The notes under the pieces: model-generated
What the model saw: only the letters and a program-made list of their open reading frames with translations
What the model was told of the DNA's origin: nothing
Database searches by the model: none
Assembly (NCBI GenBank): GCA_943357175.1
Contig: CALRGE010000002.1
Coordinates: 1-64,000, forward strand
DNA: 64,000 nt
Direction of reading: 5' to 3'
DNA from: Candidatus Peribacteria bacterium
GTDB taxonomy: Bacteria > Patescibacteriota > Gracilibacteria > UBA1369 > 2-02-FULL-48-14
In this document: one piece after another, positions 51,501-58,653 of the stretch
How the letters are laid out: every line of letters starts with the position of its first letter
Position numbering within the stretch: the stretch's first letter is position 1
Translations under genes and position numbers: made by a program

Positions 51501-51662
51501 CTCGTGCCTATTTTAGATTCAGGTTGTACGACTTCAACTAGTTTCAAAGGTCACGGTGTCGGGCTTTCAGGCTGTGGTGCAACTGCTATGGCAAATTCCG
51601 GCAAGACATATTTGGAGATTATACGCTATTATTACACAGGCGTTGATATTCAAAAATTATGA
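48561..51662 (+). CDS. Secreted N-acetylmuramoyl-L-alanine amidase with SpoIID-like domain
   Basis: 1033 aa from ATG 48561; a GTG one codon earlier falls before the likely transcription start. Signal peptide MKKLLIIPVLLLAFWNSPAR. PGRP/Amidase_2 domain ~241-387: KKIIIHHTATSKI, GYNYIVDQNGKVYEGRYGG, NIMGHRDVAKTACPG with zinc ligands His, His and Cys. Three Ig-like (CARDB/NEW-type) repeats follow (~395-740). A SpoIID-like domain ends the protein (LALEDYMKGIGEV, SFKGHGVGLSGCGATAMA). It should cleave peptidoglycan stem peptides, perhaps with glycan strand processing. Its stop overlaps tsaB (ATGA). Confidence 0.88.
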   Translation: MKKLLIIPVLLLAFWNSPARSEKLNVSDTITLPTALTASATIMAPFYDSNDTFISKIYESAFPFQLLGLTWDRDLPEGTRADLSIRFKANDGTWSDWQHIEEDQDGAKDNFGLHSYIITDNSVAFQYKANLDTSNKYYTPKLANFSFDYVNGGQLSMYKKLSKLIFDSGTEVIPRTSWGADEKLRLSKVTSAVTLSDEADKDESTDQTDPDMKIVKEVETDANGNKLLWPLEYPKKVKKIIIHHTATSKIEDPEASVRAIYYYHSVSRGWGDIGYNYIVDQNGKVYEGRYGGDGVVAGHAYGYNTGSIGIALLGNFQSDEISTPMMKSLTGLVYEKAELNNIDPDASGLFRGKVLPNIMGHRDVAKTACPGEFTYDYVPAIKKIVGEALDARRHTNFDKEYSYEEVGNRELLTLDPQSSTKVTIKLKNTGTATWDSSTYLNADDSDVIDLAKAKMNESSIKPGEIATFTVSLSSALNGGLVNFDVSPVFNGTKKVLKYIDLAAFVSRPVLKFDITSAKADSSLMKPSTNSNVVVKLKNTGNLIWKNSGENKVLLKQTGTSSLNSNSTLTTLKESTINPGETGTFEFTISAPKTGGNYSLYYAPEMENSNAIVSSSGTLSVTVTSTTSDADITSSSSDLTFKTGEKKSFWLNITNYSNTTWKSTGTNKLSMGLTKNSSITTTDPKLAVASLAPGKSSKVNFSITAPSRTGTYTIYVRPRVNGQNLMKEAYSFKITVANSSESTAYTADYTKAFRVKLTPDTEIVPILTSTSDFSVYDNATLLKTFAAGSRVRVAKSADKFAVTSGSYSWTASGPVRFTPKTDGVIQIVTMEQRPAWNTALNDNLFRGTIEVRNVDEELTLINELALEDYMKGIGEVSNGDPTEKIKTMMVIARTYASYYLTEAEKFPGKPYNLDDDPNNSQKYLGYGYETRSPNATAAALATLGEVVTYKGKAIKTPYFTATDGTSTKSAESVWGWTNTPWLVPILDSGCTTSTSFKGHGVGLSGCGATAMANSGKTYLEIIRYYYTGVDIQKL

Positions 51663-52300
51663 TACTTGCAATAAACACTGCAACACACACTCACGAACTC
51701 GCGTTGCTAGCCGACGGTAAAATTTTGCTTGAAAAATCTTGGTCCGACTCAAAAGATGATGTTGAAAAACTCACACCAACACTTGCCGAAATGCTCAACT
51801 CACTCGGTCTTAACAAAAGCGAAATCGACTCAATTTTAGTTGTGAGCGGCCCAGGCTCTTTCACTTCACTTCGCACAGGCGTTGCATTTGCAAACGCGCT
51901 TGCATCAGCGCTTCCTGCAAAACTTTATGGGATAGATACTTTTGAATTATTGGCACGCAAAGCGGCGCTTACTCCAATACTTGTAATTTTAAATGCAGGT
52001 GGATTGGATGTCGGAATTCGACACGAAAATGGAACTGAACTTGGCCCACTCAGCGAACTACATAAATTCCCACACGAAAAATTCTCAGTAGTTTCAGAAT
52101 GTACAGAAACGCAAGAAGACGAGCTCCACTCAATTTGCCTAGAGAAAAAATGGAAACAAATTCAAGGTCATGAATTACAAACACTTGGAGAAACAATTCT
52201 AACTTTCGATTTCAGTGGCCTTCAACCGGTAAAAGTTGTCGAACCAGTTTATATGAAAGGTCCTGTCATCACAAAATCCACTAATAAATGGAAACAATGA
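51659..52300 (+). CDS. tsaB: tRNA threonylcarbamoyladenosine biosynthesis protein TsaB
   Basis: 213 aa. ILAINTATHTHELALLADG and VVSGPGSFTSLRTGVAFANA are the TsaB signatures; KLYGIDTFELLA follows. It forms the t6A-synthesis complex with TsaD (13.5 kb) and TsaE. Start ATG overlaps the amidase stop by 4 bp and its end overlaps rsmI by 13 bp, so it is translated as part of one operon. Confidence 0.92.
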   Translation: MILAINTATHTHELALLADGKILLEKSWSDSKDDVEKLTPTLAEMLNSLGLNKSEIDSILVVSGPGSFTSLRTGVAFANALASALPAKLYGIDTFELLARKAALTPILVILNAGGLDVGIRHENGTELGPLSELHKFPHEKFSVVSECTETQEDELHSICLEKKWKQIQGHELQTLGETILTFDFSGLQPVKVVEPVYMKGPVITKSTNKWKQ

Positions 52301-52980
52301 GTTTATATGTTGTTTCAACTCCAATCGGAAATCTTGAAGATATTACAGTGCGCGCTGTGCGGGTGCTAAAAGAAGTCGATCTAATTCTTTGTGAAGATAC
52401 TCGCACATCCCGCGTACTTTTGAATCACTACGAAATCAAAACTTCAACGACAAGCTTTCACTCATACTCCACCGACGCGAAAGCTGACGCCCTAATTCGC
52501 GAACTTCTTGCTGGCAAAAACTTCGCTATGATTTCCGACGCCGGCACGCCGGGAATTTCAGACCCCGCTTTCGTATTGATTAACGCAGCGGTTAAAGCCG
52601 GAATAACTGTGATTCCACTTCCAGGTGCAAGCGCAGTTCTGGCAGCCCTCGCAGGTTCAGGATTGCCAATGGATAAATTCTTATACCTAGGCTTCGTTCC
52701 CGCCAAAAAAGGCCGTGTAACTCTCTTCGAATCTCTCCGCGATGAAGATCGAACGGTAGTTCTATACGAATCTCCACATCGCATCATGAAAACACTCTCT
52801 CAGATGCTCGACGCCCTCGGCCCAGATCGCATAATCGTCATTGCCCGTGAACTCACAAAAATGCACGAAACTTTCCACCGTGGCACAGTTTCCCAAATCT
52901 CCACAGATTTCAGCAAAACTCCTCCAAAAGGCGAGATGGTTGTTCTAGTGGCACCTAAGAATTTTGATGGATTTAAGTAA
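52288..52980 (+). CDS. rsmI: 16S rRNA (cytidine-2'-O)-methyltransferase RsmI
   Basis: 230 aa. LYVVSTPIGNLEDITVRAVR, ILCEDTRTSRVLLNHY, FAMISDAGTPGISDPAF, PLPGASAVLAALAGSG and YESPHRIMKTL are all RsmI tetrapyrrole-methylase-fold motifs, ending ARELTKMHETFHRG. It methylates C1402 of 16S rRNA at the 2'-O. Start ATG 52288; Met4 at 52297 is also possible. Overlaps both neighbours. Confidence 0.96.
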   Translation: METMSLYVVSTPIGNLEDITVRAVRVLKEVDLILCEDTRTSRVLLNHYEIKTSTTSFHSYSTDAKADALIRELLAGKNFAMISDAGTPGISDPAFVLINAAVKAGITVIPLPGASAVLAALAGSGLPMDKFLYLGFVPAKKGRVTLFESLRDEDRTVVLYESPHRIMKTLSQMLDALGPDRIIVIARELTKMHETFHRGTVSQISTDFSKTPPKGEMVVLVAPKNFDGFK

Positions 52981-53509
52981 TGTAAAAATTCAGACCGAAC
53001 GACTTTTACTTGTTCCAGTGACAATGGAATTTAAAGAAAGCATGTTTCGCGAATTTCAGGAACCAATCACACTTTTTATGTATCCAAAACCCGCAGAGAA
53101 AATCGAGGAAACTGAGGATTTTATCAAAGAAGCTACCCTCGAATTAATAACCGGAACGGATCTAACAATGGCAATAACAAAATCAGGCGAATTTTTAGGC
53201 TGTGCCGGTCTTCATAATCTACAAAGTGAAACTCCAGAACTAGGAATTTGGATAAAACAATCTGCACACGGTCACAAATATGGCCAGGAAGCCGTGGCTG
53301 CTCTCAAAAAATGGGCAGATGAGAATATTGAGTATAAATATCTTAGTTATCCTGTAGTAGAACAAAACATCGCCAGTCGCAAAATTGCAGAATCACTCGG
53401 TGGAAAAGTTATGAAAGAATATGACAAAGTAACATTGAGTGGCAGAACTTATCACATGGTCGAGTATTGGGTGTGTCCCGCGTGCACTACGCATCCTGTA
53501 GTAGGATAA
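52964..53509 (+). CDS. GNAT-family N-acetyltransferase (RimJ/RimL type)
   Basis: 181 aa. IQTERLLLVPVTMEFKES is the RimJ/L start; LGIWIKQSAHGHKYGQEAV is the acetyl-CoA loop, and NIASRKIAESLGGKVM the final helix-strand. Substrate is not predictable. It overlaps rsmI by 17 bp. The last ~12 residues (CPACTTHPVVG) look unlike the family and may be tail drift. Confidence 0.88.
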   Translation: MMDLSNVKIQTERLLLVPVTMEFKESMFREFQEPITLFMYPKPAEKIEETEDFIKEATLELITGTDLTMAITKSGEFLGCAGLHNLQSETPELGIWIKQSAHGHKYGQEAVAALKKWADENIEYKYLSYPVVEQNIASRKIAESLGGKVMKEYDKVTLSGRTYHMVEYWVCPACTTHPVVG

Positions 53510-53629
53510 TGTACAAAAATGTCATTATCTACCCCCAGCTACCATAGTGCCCTAGACCACTAGACGCTAATCAACAATTCAATTGAAAACTACACGAGCA
53601 ACTCATCTACAGGAAATTAAGAATAAAAG

Positions 53630-53657
53630 TTTACAATGTTTAGTCTTTTGCTAAAAT
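53630..53657 (+). promoter_or_regulatory. Promoter of small RNA 1
   Basis: TTTACA (53630-53635), 16-bp spacer, TAAAAT (53652-53657). Transcription is expected to start about 53664, exactly at the 5' side of the hairpin. Confidence 0.7.
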
Positions 53658-53663
53658 CTAGTT

Positions 53664-53715
53664 GAAAAGGCTTTCGGCCGTGGTTTATATACCACACTTA
53701 GCGGAAAGTCTTTTT
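53664..53715 (+). ncRNA. Candidate small RNA gene 1, hairpin with U-run end
   Basis: About 52 nt. Outer 9-bp stem AAGGCTTTC (53667-53675) with GAAAGTCTT (53704-53712), including one G-U. Then a G-G mismatch, GC/GC, an asymmetric internal loop (C against ACTTA) and an inner stem GTGGT/ACCAC with loop TTATAT. T5 follows (53711-53715). The 27-nt core 53676-53702 is identical to that in RNA 2. Promoter and terminator define a free RNA rather than an UTR. Confidence 0.7.
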
Positions 53716-53717
53716 GC

Positions 53718-53745
53718 TTGTAATCAAATATTTATTTGGTAAAAT
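53718..53745 (+). promoter_or_regulatory. Promoter of small RNA 2
   Basis: TTGTAA (53718-53723), 16-bp spacer, TAAAAT (53740-53745), the same spacing and -10 as promoter 1, 88 bp downstream. Expected start about 53752. Confidence 0.7.
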
Positions 53746-53751
53746 CGGTTT

Positions 53752-53803
53752 GAAGGGACTCAAGGCCGTGGTTTATATACCACACTTAGCTGCGGGTCTT
53801 TTT
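53752..53803 (+). ncRNA. Candidate small RNA gene 2, tandem copy
   Basis: About 52 nt. Core 53764-53790 is identical to RNA 1. The outer stem has changed to AAGGGACTC (53753-53761) with GGGTCTTTT (53794-53802), still 9 pairs using G-U, which is compensatory change rather than drift. T5 at 53799-53803 runs into the complement of the stop codon of the convergent 137-aa gene (TCA at 53803-53805). Confidence 0.7.
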
Positions 53804-54216
53804 CATTTATCAGGGAAAATAGAGATCAACCATTTTTGTGAAGTTTTTTTATCTTCTTTAATTTGTACATGAAAAAGATCATTTTCTAGTGTACAGCCAG
53901 AAAATCTATGTAGGATTTCAGATCTTTTATTCGGATTTTCCTTAGACTGTGGTTCATGTTTACTGTACTCAATAAGCTTAATTGCCGCTGGAAAATATTT
54001 CAAACGTCTAACCCTATCTCGCCAATTTTCCTTTAGAAAAAGATGTTGCCAAAAAATTTCCAGAAATATTTTATCTTTTTTGAAGTATGCTGATCTTAAA
54101 TAAGGCCTTCTTTTACTTCTCCGCTTAATTTTTTTATAATACTCAGATGCCCTCGAATTTACTGATTTGAAGTCTTTACCAGGAATCTTGCCCACTTTTG
54201 TTCGGTAAATTTTCAC
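53803..54216 (-). CDS. Small basic RNase-like protein of unknown family
   Basis: 137 aa, strongly basic N-terminal half (KKIKRRSKRRPYLRSAYFKK, then FWQHLFLKENWRDRVRRLKY). The C-terminal half reads RSEILHRFSGCTLENDLFHV then QIKEDKKTSQKWLISIFPDK, a strand pattern reminiscent of barnase/RelE-like phage nucleases (L-HRF-G-T...F-V-I-E...KWLIS-F). The fold is not proven. I recall similar proteins from CPR genomes. Its stop is shared with the U-run of small RNA 2, so its transcript is antisense to the RNAs if it reads through. Confidence 0.65.
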   Translation of the reverse strand: MKIYRTKVGKIPGKDFKSVNSRASEYYKKIKRRSKRRPYLRSAYFKKDKIFLEIFWQHLFLKENWRDRVRRLKYFPAAIKLIEYSKHEPQSKENPNKRSEILHRFSGCTLENDLFHVQIKEDKKTSQKWLISIFPDK

Positions 54217-54297
54217 AGTATTTTTTGTTATATAACTTAACTCTAAACAAAAAAACTGAATTAGTCCTGAAAAATATCTGAATATTTAACCTGAAGA

Positions 54298-56376
54298 TTA
54301 CTTCTCCTTAAACCTCCACACTCCATCCCATAGTGGCGGAGCCACAAGTTTGAATTCCGCAATTCTTTCCATCATTGTTTTTGATGGTCCGTCGTCCGGT
54401 AAAACTGCCAAAACTTCTGCCAACTTCGTTTCTGCCAAACTCCAATTCGCTACACGATAAGCCGCCAAAGCCTCATCCCACACGGCCACAACTTTCTTTC
54501 CTGCTTCGCTAACTTCCACGCCCATAAGCTCGTGTATTTGCAATGGATCACTCTTTCCCTTAGGACAAATGGTATCAACTTCGCGGAAGAAGAAAGCGCT
54601 GCTCGCAGCCATCCATGTTTTATGCATCACAAGAATTCGCGTCTTATAAAATTTATTAATTCCCTCCAAACGCGATGCGGTATTCACAGTATCGCCCATC
54701 GCAGTATAATCAAATCGTTCTCGACTTCCCATATTTCCCACAATCGCATCACCGGTTCCAACTCCAACTCTAACGTTTAAATTGCAGCCGTATTGCAAGT
54801 TCAGATCAGCCATTTTTTCTCGAATTTTCAATGCTGCTGCACATGCTTTTACTGCATGACCAGGGTAAGAAATTGGAGCCCCAAAAAGAGCCATAATCGC
54901 ATCTCCCTCAAATTTATCCACGGTTCCACCCTCTTCCATTATAAGGTTAGAAAGTGCGTCAAAGTAATTATTTATAATCTCAACAACTTTTTCAGGAGCA
55001 CCACTTTCACTCAAAGTCGTGAAGTTTTCAATGTCCAAAAATAACACAGAAATTTCTCTTCTATCTCCACCCAACTTCAATGCGTCAGGATTCGAAATTA
55101 CATTCTCAATTAAGTCTTTTGAAACATAATGAGCAAAGGCATTTCGCAGTTTTCGCTTCTCTGCAAATTCTGTGAAATTTCTATACGCAATCACTGCCAA
55201 GTAAGCCGCAAAAATTGCAAAGACCGGCCAAATCAAATCTAAAATAATTCCCTGACTGAAGAAAAACTTCGCAATAAAAGGGAAGGCAGCAACTTCAAGA
55301 ATCAAAACAACTGCACCGTAAATTACTGGCACATACATAAAAGCCCCGACAGCGATTGCCGTCAATAAACCTGTAAAAGCCACAAATTCCCAAATAGATT
55401 GATGCCTCAAATACGCCCCATCCAAAATTGTTTGAATCGCATTCGCGTGAATTTCAATTCCAGGCATCGGCGTTTTTTGGTCGATTGGAGTAAACCGAAT
55501 ATCTTGCATTGCTCTTGCCGTTGCTCCAATCAAAACAATTTTATTCTTAAAATAAGAAGCCGGAACTTTCCCATGATATAAATCACTAAATGAAACTAAT
55601 GGAAATCCATGAACGCCTTTCGAATAATTTATGAGAATTTGTCCTTTCTCAACCTCAGGAACAAGTTCAAAACCGGAAAAATTTTTAGCTAAAGTTAAAT
55701 CAATGTGGTCCTCAGCAATTCCACCAGCAATAGAAATTTTTGCAGGTATGGAATAAATTGCACCTTCATTTTGACTTTCCTCACCTGAAGTGACTATGGC
55801 AAATCCCAACTTACTATTTTTTTCAAAAATCTCTAAAGGCTTAATCTCTTTTGAATATTCAATGATCCCCTCATTATTAATTTCATTTCCTTGTCCGCTT
55901 TTTATCAAATATACATTCTCATATTTTCCAAGAATATCTGCAAAATATTGATCATAGGGGCTTGTTTCAGCCAAATACGATAAAACACCCGTTCCGAAAT
56001 CCTGAATTTTTGGATTATCAGTGGCTATTGATTTAATCTCATCCAATTTAATAAAATCAGTTTTCGCGGCAAATAAAATATCAAAAAAAACACTCTTGGG
56101 TTCACTTTTCTCAATTTCTTCTAGTACTTCTCCATAAATATTTTTCGGCCAAGTGCTCATGAGGCCAAGACCACCTTGTTCAGGTTCAAAAATTGTTTTT
56201 TCATCAATTGCCACAATCACAATGTCGTCAGTAATTTCTCTTTCATGATACAAATTATTGGAAAGTTTCAAATTTAATGAATTCAAAATCTCCAGTGAAT
56301 GAAAGAATGTACTAGCTAAAAGCACAATCGAAAAAAACACTAACCCAGCAATTATTTTTTTATTTTTTGGACTCAC
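54298..56376 (-). CDS. CHASE2-domain class III adenylate cyclase
   Basis: 692 aa. N-terminal helix, an extracellular CHASE2 domain (~35-330; FFDILFAAKTD, VVIVAIDEKT-like start, YFKNKIVLIGATA near the end), three transmembrane helices (~335-405), then a cyclase catalytic domain (~440-625). Metal Asp residues: FLDIENFTTLSE and DKFEGDAIMALFG. The adenine-recognising residues look conserved (Lys in VDKFEGD and Asp/Thr in FDYTAMGD), and the transition-state Asn and Arg are in NTASRLE. It makes cAMP in response to an external signal. Confidence 0.93.
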   Translation of the reverse strand: MSPKNKKIIAGLVFFSIVLLASTFFHSLEILNSLNLKLSNNLYHEREITDDIVIVAIDEKTIFEPEQGGLGLMSTWPKNIYGEVLEEIEKSEPKSVFFDILFAAKTDFIKLDEIKSIATDNPKIQDFGTGVLSYLAETSPYDQYFADILGKYENVYLIKSGQGNEINNEGIIEYSKEIKPLEIFEKNSKLGFAIVTSGEESQNEGAIYSIPAKISIAGGIAEDHIDLTLAKNFSGFELVPEVEKGQILINYSKGVHGFPLVSFSDLYHGKVPASYFKNKIVLIGATARAMQDIRFTPIDQKTPMPGIEIHANAIQTILDGAYLRHQSIWEFVAFTGLLTAIAVGAFMYVPVIYGAVVLILEVAAFPFIAKFFFSQGIILDLIWPVFAIFAAYLAVIAYRNFTEFAEKRKLRNAFAHYVSKDLIENVISNPDALKLGGDRREISVLFLDIENFTTLSESGAPEKVVEIINNYFDALSNLIMEEGGTVDKFEGDAIMALFGAPISYPGHAVKACAAALKIREKMADLNLQYGCNLNVRVGVGTGDAIVGNMGSRERFDYTAMGDTVNTASRLEGINKFYKTRILVMHKTWMAASSAFFFREVDTICPKGKSDPLQIHELMGVEVSEAGKKVVAVWDEALAAYRVANWSLAETKLAEVLAVLPDDGPSKTMMERIAEFKLVAPPLWDGVWRFKEK

Positions 56377-56427
56377 CTTGAAAAAGCTTAAATATATCTT
56401 GTAATTATATCACAAATTCAAGATTTT

Positions 56428-58599
56428 TTAAACCTGTTTCCTGCGTCTCGCTAGTGCCGCGAGTGCTGCTGCTCCAAGTGCCCAACTTCCGTTAGCACCG
56501 TTTTCAGTAGCGCAACCTTCACAGTCAGGAGAATTTGTACTACCTGTGTCCGAGTCGGCATCAGAGTCTGAATCGCCATCTGCGTCAGAATCTGAATCAG
56601 CGTCACCGTCAGCATCACTATCGCTATCTGTATCGGAATCCGCATCAGTATCACCGTCGGTATCTGTGTCCGTATCGGTATCACCATCGCTATCTGTATC
56701 AGTATCCGAATCGGTGTCAGTGTCAGAATCTGCCTCCTCATTATCCACAATATCACTAATTGTATAGTTGCCGACTTCATCAGCCTGAACTCCAAAGAAT
56801 TCATCTGCCGCCTCAGTCTCAGGATCATCATAAAGATCATCATAAACTCCAACCGCGTCAAAATTTCCAGCATCAAGGCTAACTGTCATAATTGAAGATG
56901 CTTCAGTATTGTCCGTATAGTTGAAATCAGGACCATCAGCTGCAAGTACACCCATTAATACAGAACCTTCCATGTTGTCATATGTATAAACGTCACCAAC
57001 TACTTGTTCACTTTCATTTAAACCTTCTATATCAAGATCCATTCCTGTGAATGAAATTCCACTTGGACTTGTTAAAGTAATTGTTCCATCTTCCGCAATT
57101 GTTACTCCATTTGAAAGAACTGTCACTGAGCCGGATGAAGGGTTCGAAGTATCTTCATAATACGTTGTTCCCTCAGTTAATTCACCTGAAGTTGGCAGTT
57201 CTTCATATACCACAGGCTCTTCAGAAACCACGAGAGTATCTGAACTTGTGTCGCTATTTCCATCCGCATCTGTAACCGTCGCCGTGATTGTGTATGTGTC
57301 CGCTGTTGTTGTTGTGAATGAACTGCTTGCTCCGGTCGACGAATCAACTAAAGCGCCAGCTGAATTTCTCACTTCCCATGTTGTAGTTAGGGAAGATGTT
57401 ACCGTTTCATCATCTCTACCTGCTGCACTCAAATCAACGCTATCACCAACTTGCATCTCTGAAACCGACAATGTCATTGATGTAATTTCAGGAGCATCTG
57501 TTGCGTCACAGTTGTTATCTACACCGTCATTGTATGTAAGTGTATTACCAGGAAAGTCCGTCGCATCCGCATCGTCACAATCCAAATCTGCAGTCGACCC
57601 ATCTCCATCCACATCTCTCTGCGAATCCGAACATCCATCCGCATCAACTGTACTCATATCTGTCGTACTCGCACAAAGATCATCTGCATCTGTTACACCA
57701 TCTGCGTCAGTGTCGGTTGGGGCTGTGTAGGCTGAGTCGGAGTCGTAGCAGTAGTACATTTCGTAAGTAGAATTGTCTAAGTAGAGAAGCTCGTCATAGC
57801 CTGAAAGAGAGGTCATAGCTGGGTCAAAGTATGTAGGAACTGCATTTGAAATACCAAAAGATGTTCTTGATGGTGAGCCAGAAATACTATCAACTCTGTA
57901 TGCAATATAGGATGAATCCATCATGAAGATTCTATCATTAGTAAAATCTGCGACAGGATAAGAATCATATCCAGATCTTGAGTATATGATTGATGGTGAT
58001 GAGGAAGCTGAAAGTGTACCAACATCAGATCTATAAGTTGAATCTATATATATCGAACCTACATACTCTCCTGTTGATTGATCGATTGAGCCTGGTCCAT
58101 TAGCATTTCCATCTAATACAATACCAGTTGTTGAGCTTGAATCACTTACATTTGAAATTAACCAATAGACACTGTTTGCAAAATCAGAAACTAAATATTC
58201 ATCATTATTTGGATTGTAACCACCTGTATCAAATCCCGTACTTGTTATGCTAGAATCTACAGATGTAATATTTGATGTTATATCTGTAAATGCAACGCCA
58301 TCAGAAGTTTTTTCAATATTAATTGTACCCGAACCTGCATCAACTTCTCTTATGCCATCTCCATCACGGTGACCCACATAGCTATATAATATTGATCCAT
58401 CATTTATATTAGTCCCTGCTGAAGTTCCATCAGGATTTGTATCAATATCAATGCCACAAACCCAATTTTCAGCTTTAGCTTGAGTAGATAAAAATACTGC
58501 TAAAATAGCTGGTGCTAATTTTAATCCTGTATATTTACCGGTACTTTTTGCTTGCTGCTTTGTACCTTCGATTTGGCTATTAATGTGACGGTTGATCAT
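56428..58599 (-). CDS. Secreted surface protein with thrombospondin-type repeats, SD linker and MYXO-CTERM-like tail
   Basis: 723 aa. Signal sequence around residues 25-42 (LAPAILAVFLSTQAKA). A beta-rich N-terminal domain with many WYFG positions is followed by type-3 thrombospondin/Ca-binding loops (DADGVTDADDLC, DVDGDGSTADLDCDDADA). A PKD/Ig-like domain lies around residues 370-455. Next is a ~60-residue Ser/Asp/Thr dipeptide linker. The C-terminus ends CEGCATENGANGSWALGA, then AAALAALARRRKQV: Cys, helix and Arg cluster, as in MYXO-CTERM sorting tails. Likely anchored to or released from the outer surface. Confidence 0.8.
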   Translation of the reverse strand: MINRHINSQIEGTKQQAKSTGKYTGLKLAPAILAVFLSTQAKAENWVCGIDIDTNPDGTSAGTNINDGSILYSYVGHRDGDGIREVDAGSGTINIEKTSDGVAFTDITSNITSVDSSITSTGFDTGGYNPNNDEYLVSDFANSVYWLISNVSDSSSTTGIVLDGNANGPGSIDQSTGEYVGSIYIDSTYRSDVGTLSASSSPSIIYSRSGYDSYPVADFTNDRIFMMDSSYIAYRVDSISGSPSRTSFGISNAVPTYFDPAMTSLSGYDELLYLDNSTYEMYYCYDSDSAYTAPTDTDADGVTDADDLCASTTDMSTVDADGCSDSQRDVDGDGSTADLDCDDADATDFPGNTLTYNDGVDNNCDATDAPEITSMTLSVSEMQVGDSVDLSAAGRDDETVTSSLTTTWEVRNSAGALVDSSTGASSSFTTTTADTYTITATVTDADGNSDTSSDTLVVSEEPVVYEELPTSGELTEGTTYYEDTSNPSSGSVTVLSNGVTIAEDGTITLTSPSGISFTGMDLDIEGLNESEQVVGDVYTYDNMEGSVLMGVLAADGPDFNYTDNTEASSIMTVSLDAGNFDAVGVYDDLYDDPETEAADEFFGVQADEVGNYTISDIVDNEEADSDTDTDSDTDTDSDGDTDTDTDTDGDTDADSDTDSDSDADGDADSDSDADGDSDSDADSDTGSTNSPDCEGCATENGANGSWALGAAALAALARRRKQV

Positions 58600-58653
58600 A
58601 ATATCTTCTAATAAAGCGCCTAAATTATCACAATAAACGGAGAAAAGTCAATA

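Noticed and set aside
53531-53580. tRNA-like stretch on the minus strand near the small RNAs
   Set aside because: Some D-arm-like spacing is present but there is no T-arm GTTCRANYC and no acceptor pairing.
56535-56767. Plus-strand frames opposite the Ser/Asp linker
   Set aside because: Low-complexity antisense of the SD repeat region of the surface protein.
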